Assembly: GCA_902766185.1 (NCBI GenBank)
Contig: CACXCQ010000223.1
Coordinates: 1-20,628, forward strand
Reading direction: 5' to 3'
DNA from: an uncultured Eubacteriales bacterium
GTDB lineage: Bacteria; Bacillota; Clostridia; Peptostreptococcales; Anaerovoracaceae
Length of the DNA: 20,628 nt
How positions within the stretch are numbered: the stretch's first letter is position 1; each line of letters starts with the position of its first letter. The notes below the pieces were generated by a model. The model saw only the letters and a list, made by a program, of their open reading frames with translations, was not told the DNA's origin and searched no databases. This document shows, piece after piece, positions 15,443 through 20,628 of the stretch. Both the position numbers and the translations under genes were made by a program.

Positions 15443-16642
15443 ATGGAAGTATCAAAGAGAGTTGGTTCAATGCAGTTTTCACCGATCCGGCGCTTCAACA
15501 CGTTCGCGTTCGAGGCTGAGGCGGAAGGAAAGAAGGTCTATCGCCTGAACATCGGTCAGCCGGATGTGGAAACACCGGAGTGCTTCATGGAAGCCATCCG
15601 CGGATTCGACAAGAAGGTCATCGCTTATGCGGAGTCCGGCGGCGTAACGGAGCTGGTGGATGCCATCATCGACTACAACAAGCAGTACGATATGCACTTC
15701 GAGCGGAACAATATCCTGATCACCAACGGCGGTTCGGAAGCCCTGACCATGATCTTTACCGCACTGCTGAACCCCGGCGAAGAAGCGGTCATCGCAGAGC
15801 CGTTCTACACCAACTACAACACGTTCTGCAACCAGGTCAACGGCAAGCTGGTGCCCATCACCACAAAGGCTGAAGACGGCTACGCCTGGGCAGACCGGGA
15901 GCTGATCGAGGCATCCATTACCGAGAACACCAAGGCCATCTGCTGCATCAGCCCGGGAAATCCCACGGGACGCGTCCTTACCCTCGATGAGATGAAGCTG
16001 ATCGGCGAGATCGCCAAGGAGCACGATCTGTGGATCATCTCCGACGAAGTATACAGAGAGTTCGCTTATGACGGCAGAGAAGTCACTTCCTTCGGTATGC
16101 TGGAGGATATCGCTGACCGCGTGGTCATCGTCGACTCCGTATCCAAGAGATTCTCCGCCTGCGGAGCCCGTGTCGGCTGCGTCATGAGCAAGAACGAGGA
16201 ACTGATGAGCGGCATCCTGAAGCTGGCCCAGGGCAGACTTTGCTGTCCTACCCTTGAGCAGGTCGGCGCAGCAGCGCTCTACCGTCTGGACAAGTCCTAC
16301 TACGACGAGGCCAAGGCAGAATACGAAGGCCGCAGAAACGCAGCTTATGAAGAGTTGTCCCAGATCCCGGGCATCGTTTGCCAGAAGCCCGGCGGAGCTT
16401 TCTATCTGACCTGCAAGCTGCCCGTTGAGGATGCGGAAGACTTCCTGATGTTCCTGCTGAAGGAATTCGACGACAACGGCGAGACCGTCATGTTCGCTCC
16501 CGCTGCCGGATTCTACGCCACTCCGGGCCTGGGCAAGAACGAAATGCGTATCGCCTACGTGCTGAACCAGGAATCCATGAGAAGAGGCGCGGAGCTGATC
16601 AAGCTCGGCATCGAAGCGTACAAGGCTGCAGGCAACAAATAA
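15443..16642 (+). CDS. Class I PLP-dependent aminotransferase (probable aspartate/aromatic)
   Basis: A fold-type I PLP aminotransferase that should move an amino group between an amino acid and a 2-oxoacid. From ATG 15443 it has 399 residues. Features are the N-terminal MQFSPIRRF, YRLNIGQPDVETP, the NGGSEAL phosphate-binding segment, SPGNPTGRVL, SDEVYREF (PLP pyridine Asp), the Schiff-base Lys235 in DSVSKRFSACGARVG, and the carboxylate-binding Arg in NEMRIAYVL. The SVSKRxSACGARxG wording is that of a subgroup common in Bacteroides and Clostridia, usually annotated aspartate aminotransferase; the true substrate is unproven. ATG 15443 is favoured over in-frame ATG 15401 because GAGGAGGG (15425-15432) precedes it and the N-terminus then fits the family. 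No terminator separates it from mutS, 24 nt downstream. Confidence 0.9.
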   Translation: MEVSKRVGSMQFSPIRRFNTFAFEAEAEGKKVYRLNIGQPDVETPECFMEAIRGFDKKVIAYAESGGVTELVDAIIDYNKQYDMHFERNNILITNGGSEALTMIFTALLNPGEEAVIAEPFYTNYNTFCNQVNGKLVPITTKAEDGYAWADRELIEASITENTKAICCISPGNPTGRVLTLDEMKLIGEIAKEHDLWIISDEVYREFAYDGREVTSFGMLEDIADRVVIVDSVSKRFSACGARVGCVMSKNEELMSGILKLAQGRLCCPTLEQVGAAALYRLDKSYYDEAKAEYEGRRNAAYEELSQIPGIVCQKPGGAFYLTCKLPVEDAEDFLMFLLKEFDDNGETVMFAPAAGFYATPGLGKNEMRIAYVLNQESMRRGAELIKLGIEAYKAAGNK

Positions 16643-16666
16643 CAGTAACGAACAGAAAGGCAAAAC

Positions 16667-19390
16667 ATGGCATCGAAGCTGTCACCGATGATGCAGCAGT
16701 ACATCGAGATCAAGGAACAATACAAGGACGAGATCCTGTTTTTCCGTCTCGGTGACTTCTACGAAATGTTCTTCGAGGACGCGAAACTCGTGTCTCGGGA
16801 ACTGGAACTGACATTGACCGGTAAGAACTGCGGACTGGAAGAAAGGGCTCCCATGTGTGGAGTCCCTTTCCATTCCGCGGATACTTATATTGCCCGTCTG
16901 ATCGAGAAGGGCTACCGGGTGGCCATCTGCGAACAGACGGAGGATCCCGCATCGGCGAAGGGACTGGTCCGCCGCGAGGTGGTCCGCATCGTCACCCCGG
17001 GCACCGTGCTGAGCACCGCTTCTCTAAGGGAGGATGAGAATAACTATATCGCTTCCGTACACGTGACGGAGACGGCCCAGAGAAGGGGAACAGTCTCCTC
17101 AACACAGATGGAGTACGGCCTCGCTTACTGCGATATCTCCACCGGAGAGCTGCGCCTCACCACCATGACCGGAGAGAGCGGGGAATCCTCGCTGCAGGAC
17201 GAGCTGGTGAAGATCAGCGCCCGGGAGATCCTCTACAGCGAGCTCACCGCCCAAAGGCTGGACATGCAGACCCTGGGCGTGACCACATCAGCCTGTCTGA
17301 ATCAGATCGATGACGCTTATTACCGGACCGAGGCCATGGAGGATCGTATCCGCCTGCAGTTCGGCACCGGCTCGCTGCAGGGACTGGGCATCACTGCCGG
17401 TTCAGCGGCCCAGATCGCACTGGGCTCGCTTTTGCTGTACATCCACGATACCCAGAAGAACGACCTGAGCCACATCACCCGTCCAATCATCTATGCCACC
17501 GGAGACCACATGTCTCTGGACAAGGCCACCATCCGTAATCTGGAACTCACCGAGACCCTGTTTGAGAAGACGACGAAGGGTTCTCTTCTCGGCGTTCTGG
17601 ACAGGACCCATACGGCCATGGGCTCAAGGCTGATGAAGCAGTGGATCCGCACTCCGCTGAACGACTGTCCCCGGATCTGCCGCAGGCTGGAAGCCGTGGC
17701 GGAGCTGGCGGCAGACGCTCTGCGCCGCAACGATCTGAAGGAGGAGCTGAAGAGGATCTACGACTTTGAGCGCCTGGCGGGCCGCATTGCCACCGGCAGG
17801 GCCAACGGCCGTGACCTGATCGCCCTGCGCAGCTCCTGCGGATGCCTTCCGGAGATCAAGCGGCTTCTTGAAGGAAGCGAAAGCCAGCTTTTGCGCGAGC
17901 TCGATGAGCAGATCCACGGACTGGAGGATATCTACGAGCTCATCGGCCGCAGCATCGTGGAGGAACCGCCATTCACCGTAACGGAGGGCGGACTGATCCG
18001 GGATGGCTATTCGCCGGAGCTGGATGAGCGCAAGGCCTCCATCAGCGACGCGCGGGACTGGATCGCCTCTCTGGAAGCCTCCGAACGGGAACGCACCGGC
18101 ATCAAGAACCTGAAGGTGGGCTTCAATAAGGTCTTCGGTTATTACCTGGAGGTCACCAAGTCCGCCTACGATCTCGTGCCGGAGGACTATATCCGCAAGC
18201 AGACGCTGGTGGGCAGCGAGCGCTTCGTGACGCCTCAGCTGAAGGAAACGGAACGGCTGGTGCTGAACGCGGAGACAGAGATCAACAAGATGGAGTACGA
18301 GCTGTTCACAGAAGTCAGGCTGAAGATCCAGGAGCAGACCCCGGCGATCCAGGAGACCTCTTCTGCCATTGCGGCTCTGGACGCCCTCACGTCATTCGCC
18401 CATGTCAGCGATCACAATGACTACGTCTGCCCGGAGGTGAATGAGGGAGACGTGATCATGATCGAACGGGGACGCCATCCGGTGATCGAGCAGACCATCC
18501 GGGACGGGCTCTTCGTCAGCAACGACACCTGGATCGACCGGCAGGACGCCTGCATGCAGATCATTACCGGCCCCAACATGTCCGGTAAATCCACGTACAT
18601 GCGGCAGACTGCGCTCATCGTCCTCATGGCCCAGATCGGCTGCTTCGTTCCGGCCTCCGCTGCCCGCATCGGGGTATGCGACCGGATATTCACCAGAATC
18701 GGCGCATCCGACAACCTGGCACAGGGAGAGAGTACGTTCTATGTGGAGATGAGCGAACTTTCCCACATCCTGAATACCGCGACGGAGCGCAGTCTGGTCA
18801 TCCTGGATGAGATCGGCAGGGGAACCAGCACCTACGACGGTCTGTCCATCGCCTGGGCTGCCGCGGAATACCTCTGCGATCCCGGGCGCATGATCCGGAC
18901 CCTTTTCGCCACCCACTACCACGAGATGACCGTTCTGGAGGAGACCATGAACGGAGTCCGCAACCTGAACGTGGATGTCTCGGAGGAAAACGGCGAGGTG
19001 ATCTTCCTGCATAAGATCGTAGAGGGAAGCGCCAGCCGCAGCTACGGGATCCATGTGGCCCGCCTGGCGGGAGCCCCAAAGGAACTGGTGGACAGGGCCC
19101 AGGTGCATCTTGAGGCTCTCAGCGGCGATCTCAGGGACAATACCTCCGCTGTCGCTTCGTTGTCCGCCGAAACGGCTTTATCCGCCTCAGAGGAAGATCT
19201 GGCCTCTTCTGAGGCCTCATCCCCAGCGGGGGAAGCACCGGGCGGGGCAGAGGAGCAGCTTTCTCTCTTCACTCAACTGCCCGATCCGCGGTATGATTCC
19301 GTCATCCACCGGATCAGGACGCTGGATCTGATGGAGACTACGCCTTCTCAGGCGCTGCGCATTCTGGAGGAACTGAAGGAGTATCTATGA
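16667..19390 (+). CDS. mutS: DNA mismatch repair protein MutS
   Basis: MutS recognises mismatches and loops in DNA and recruits MutL. The 907 residues include the N-terminal mismatch-binding domain with the Phe-x-Glu reading motif (F31-Y32-E33 in GDFYEMF), connector, lever and clamp domains, and a C-terminal ABC-type ATPase with Walker A GPNMSGKST (635-643), a signature segment (DNLAQGESTFYVEM), Walker B (LVILDEIGRGTSTYDGL) and the ATHYHE switch. A low-complexity Ala/Ser/Glu linker (about 824-863) leads to QLSLF (864-868), which matches the beta-clamp binding pentapeptide, then a C-terminal helical tail. AGAAAGG (16654-16660) precedes ATG 16667. The gene ends in an ATGA overlap with mutL, so the two repair proteins are translationally coupled. 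Confidence 0.98.
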   Translation: MASKLSPMMQQYIEIKEQYKDEILFFRLGDFYEMFFEDAKLVSRELELTLTGKNCGLEERAPMCGVPFHSADTYIARLIEKGYRVAICEQTEDPASAKGLVRREVVRIVTPGTVLSTASLREDENNYIASVHVTETAQRRGTVSSTQMEYGLAYCDISTGELRLTTMTGESGESSLQDELVKISAREILYSELTAQRLDMQTLGVTTSACLNQIDDAYYRTEAMEDRIRLQFGTGSLQGLGITAGSAAQIALGSLLLYIHDTQKNDLSHITRPIIYATGDHMSLDKATIRNLELTETLFEKTTKGSLLGVLDRTHTAMGSRLMKQWIRTPLNDCPRICRRLEAVAELAADALRRNDLKEELKRIYDFERLAGRIATGRANGRDLIALRSSCGCLPEIKRLLEGSESQLLRELDEQIHGLEDIYELIGRSIVEEPPFTVTEGGLIRDGYSPELDERKASISDARDWIASLEASERERTGIKNLKVGFNKVFGYYLEVTKSAYDLVPEDYIRKQTLVGSERFVTPQLKETERLVLNAETEINKMEYELFTEVRLKIQEQTPAIQETSSAIAALDALTSFAHVSDHNDYVCPEVNEGDVIMIERGRHPVIEQTIRDGLFVSNDTWIDRQDACMQIITGPNMSGKSTYMRQTALIVLMAQIGCFVPASAARIGVCDRIFTRIGASDNLAQGESTFYVEMSELSHILNTATERSLVILDEIGRGTSTYDGLSIAWAAAEYLCDPGRMIRTLFATHYHEMTVLEETMNGVRNLNVDVSEENGEVIFLHKIVEGSASRSYGIHVARLAGAPKELVDRAQVHLEALSGDLRDNTSAVASLSAETALSASEEDLASSEASSPAGEAPGGAEEQLSLFTQLPDPRYDSVIHRIRTLDLMETTPSQALRILEELKEYL

Positions 19391-20628
19391 TCAGAGTACT
19401 GGACAAAACTGTCGCGGATAAGATCGCGGCCGGCGAGGTCATCGACCGTCCCGTTTCCATCGTCAAGGAACTGGTGGAAAACGCCCTGGACGCTGATGCC
19501 GGATCTATCGTCGTGGAGATCCGGAAGGGCGGTGCGGAATACCTTCGCGTCACCGACGACGGATGCGGCATCCCGGGAGAGGAAACGGAGCTGGCCTTCC
19601 GGCGGCACGCTACCAGCAAGATCTCTACGGAATCCGATCTTGACGCCATCCGCAGCCTGGGCTTTCGGGGAGAGGCACTGGCCAGCATCTGCGCTGTGGC
19701 CAGAGTGGATATGATCACCAAAACCAGAGACGCCCACACCGGGCGCCACGTCGTATGCGAGGGGAGCGAAGTCCTCAGCAATACCGCCACCGGCTGTCCC
19801 GACGGCACCACGATAACCGTACGGGATCTCTTTTATAATGTTCCCGCCCGCCGGAAGTTTCTGGCAACCGACGGGGCGGAGGCCAGGCGTATCATCGATC
19901 TCATGTCCAGGATCGCGCTGGCGTATCCCGACGTCCGGTTCCGGCTGATCAACGGAAACAAGGAAGTCTTCCGGACCACCGGCAAAGGGAGCATCCTGGA
20001 CAACATCCAGCGCGTCTACGGCAGGGAAATGAGCCGTGATCTCGTTCCTGTAGACGCCTCAGGGAAGGGGATGATCCTCCGCGGATTCGTTTCATCCCCG
20101 GGCACATCTGCCACATCCCGGAGCAGGGAATTCTTCTGCGTCAACGGCCGTACCGTCATCAGCAGAGTCATGGAGCACGGGCTGGAACGCGCCTATCGCG
20201 AACGCCTGTTCACCGGCAGATTCCCCATAGCGTTCCTGTTTCTGCAGCTTCCGGCGGACCAGCTTGACGTCAACGTCCATCCCACGAAGAAGGAGATCCG
20301 CTTCGATGACGATTTTGCCGTGGAAGATTTCATCGCGGAAGCGGTGAGCGCGGCGTTGGATAAGAAAAAAGCGATCCCGGTGGCCGATGCGGCAAAGGCA
20401 GTGCAGCCGGAAAAGCCGGATACAGAGGCGCAACAGCCCGCAGAACGGAGCGGGGAGGGGCCAGCAGCGGAAGATCCGGCCACTTCAGAGAAACCGAAGG
20501 AGATCCGCGGCTCCATTCTGCCGCAGGAACCGGAAGGCGAACAAGTAGACATAAAAAATATATTGCAAACTATGCGTCAGGAGACACAGCTGAAGGAATC
20601 CGAGACGGTTTACGAGGCCGATGCTCCC
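19387..20628 (+). CDS. mutL: DNA mismatch repair protein MutL, 5' part (cut by window end)
   Basis: MutL links MutS mismatch recognition to strand removal. In bacteria without MutH it usually has its own C-terminal endonuclease. The frame runs from ATG 19387 to the last base without a stop: 414 codons. The N-terminal GHKL ATPase is complete, with KELVENALDA (E31, N32), DDGCGI (57-62) and GFRGEAL (92-98), followed by the transducer domain with DLFYNVPARRKF, FCVNGRTV and LDVNVHPTKKEIRF. From about residue 330 begins a low-complexity Pro/Ala/Glu-rich linker. The C-terminal dimerisation and possible DQHAxxExxxE endonuclease region is beyond the window, so this activity cannot be judged. The start overlaps the mutS stop by 4 nt. 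Confidence 0.97.
   Translation, partial: MIRVLDKTVADKIAAGEVIDRPVSIVKELVENALDADAGSIVVEIRKGGAEYLRVTDDGCGIPGEETELAFRRHATSKISTESDLDAIRSLGFRGEALASICAVARVDMITKTRDAHTGRHVVCEGSEVLSNTATGCPDGTTITVRDLFYNVPARRKFLATDGAEARRIIDLMSRIALAYPDVRFRLINGNKEVFRTTGKGSILDNIQRVYGREMSRDLVPVDASGKGMILRGFVSSPGTSATSRSREFFCVNGRTVISRVMEHGLERAYRERLFTGRFPIAFLFLQLPADQLDVNVHPTKKEIRFDDDFAVEDFIAEAVSAALDKKKAIPVADAAKAVQPEKPDTEAQQPAERSGEGPAAEDPATSEKPKEIRGSILPQEPEGEQVDIKNILQTMRQETQLKESETVYEADAP

Noticed and set aside
15479..16663. Open frame of 394 codons on the - strand covering almost the whole aminotransferase gene
   Set aside because: The length arises from few stop-forming triplets in the mirrored frame. There is no plausible SD, no known motif, and it sits opposite a certain gene.
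1..20628. CRISPR arrays, tRNA/rRNA genes, insertion sequences, phage or toxin-antitoxin genes
   Set aside because: No direct-repeat arrays, terminal inverted repeats, transposase or integrase motifs, or RNA gene signatures were seen; the window is continuous core-genome coding sequence.

Overview
All genes in this window lie on the + strand and are packed tightly: no gap exceeds about 80 bases, and many neighbours overlap by 1-14 nt. I find 17 protein-coding genes. leuS is cut at the left edge and mutL at the right edge. No rRNA, tRNA, CRISPR array, insertion sequence or phage gene was recognised. By eye the DNA is moderately GC-rich (somewhere above 50%), with SD-type ribosome sites (AGGAG, AGGAGG, AAAGGAG) and sigma-70/sigma-A type promoters. 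RNase J, a YlbF/YheA-family protein, an Asp23/Gls24 protein beside nusB, and the order asp23-nusB-xseA-xseB-ispA-dxs-tlyA all point to a Firmicute. The moderately high GC, the Bacteroides/Clostridia-type aminotransferase and the TsaD-like gene between nusB and xseA suggest class Clostridia (Eubacteriales). I cannot name a family or genus with confidence.

Layout. (1) 1-4035, translation and RNA turnover: the 3' part of leuS, then RNase J with a strongly basic N-terminal tail, then a small YlbF/YheA-family helical protein. (2) 4046-4712, elongation factor P, enclosed by its own consensus promoter and a perfect 12-bp-stem terminator. (3) 4729-8421, envelope and tRNA-modification genes: mltG (peptidoglycan transglycosylase), a U32-family protein (probable tRNA hydroxylation protein, TrhP type) and a CNNM/CBS membrane protein. 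(4) 8407-15404, a new promoter with a leader hairpin, followed by asp23-like, nusB, a divergent TsaD/Kae1-like paralogue, xseA, xseB, ispA, dxs and tlyA. This is the classic Firmicute nusB-xseAB-ispA-dxs-tlyA run, chained by overlaps and near-zero gaps. Relative to Bacillus, the TsaD-like gene occupies the place of folD. (5) 15443-20628, a class I PLP aminotransferase, then mutS and mutL (mismatch repair) overlapping by ATGA.

Working together: xseA and xseB make the two subunits of exonuclease VII. ispA and dxs supply isoprenoids for quinones and cell-wall undecaprenyl carriers. mutS and mutL form the mismatch recognition pair, and MutS carries a C-terminal beta-clamp motif. RNase J and the YlbF/YheA protein may share a role in mRNA turnover.

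This is mainly a core-genome region. The best candidate for undescribed biology is the TsaD-like paralogue at 9308-10375. It keeps the metal-binding HxxxH and the C-terminal aspartate but has replaced several TsaD signature segments. Secondary points are the RNase J basic tail with a possible internal start, the isolation of efp with mltG downstream of a strong terminator, and the asp23-like leader hairpin.
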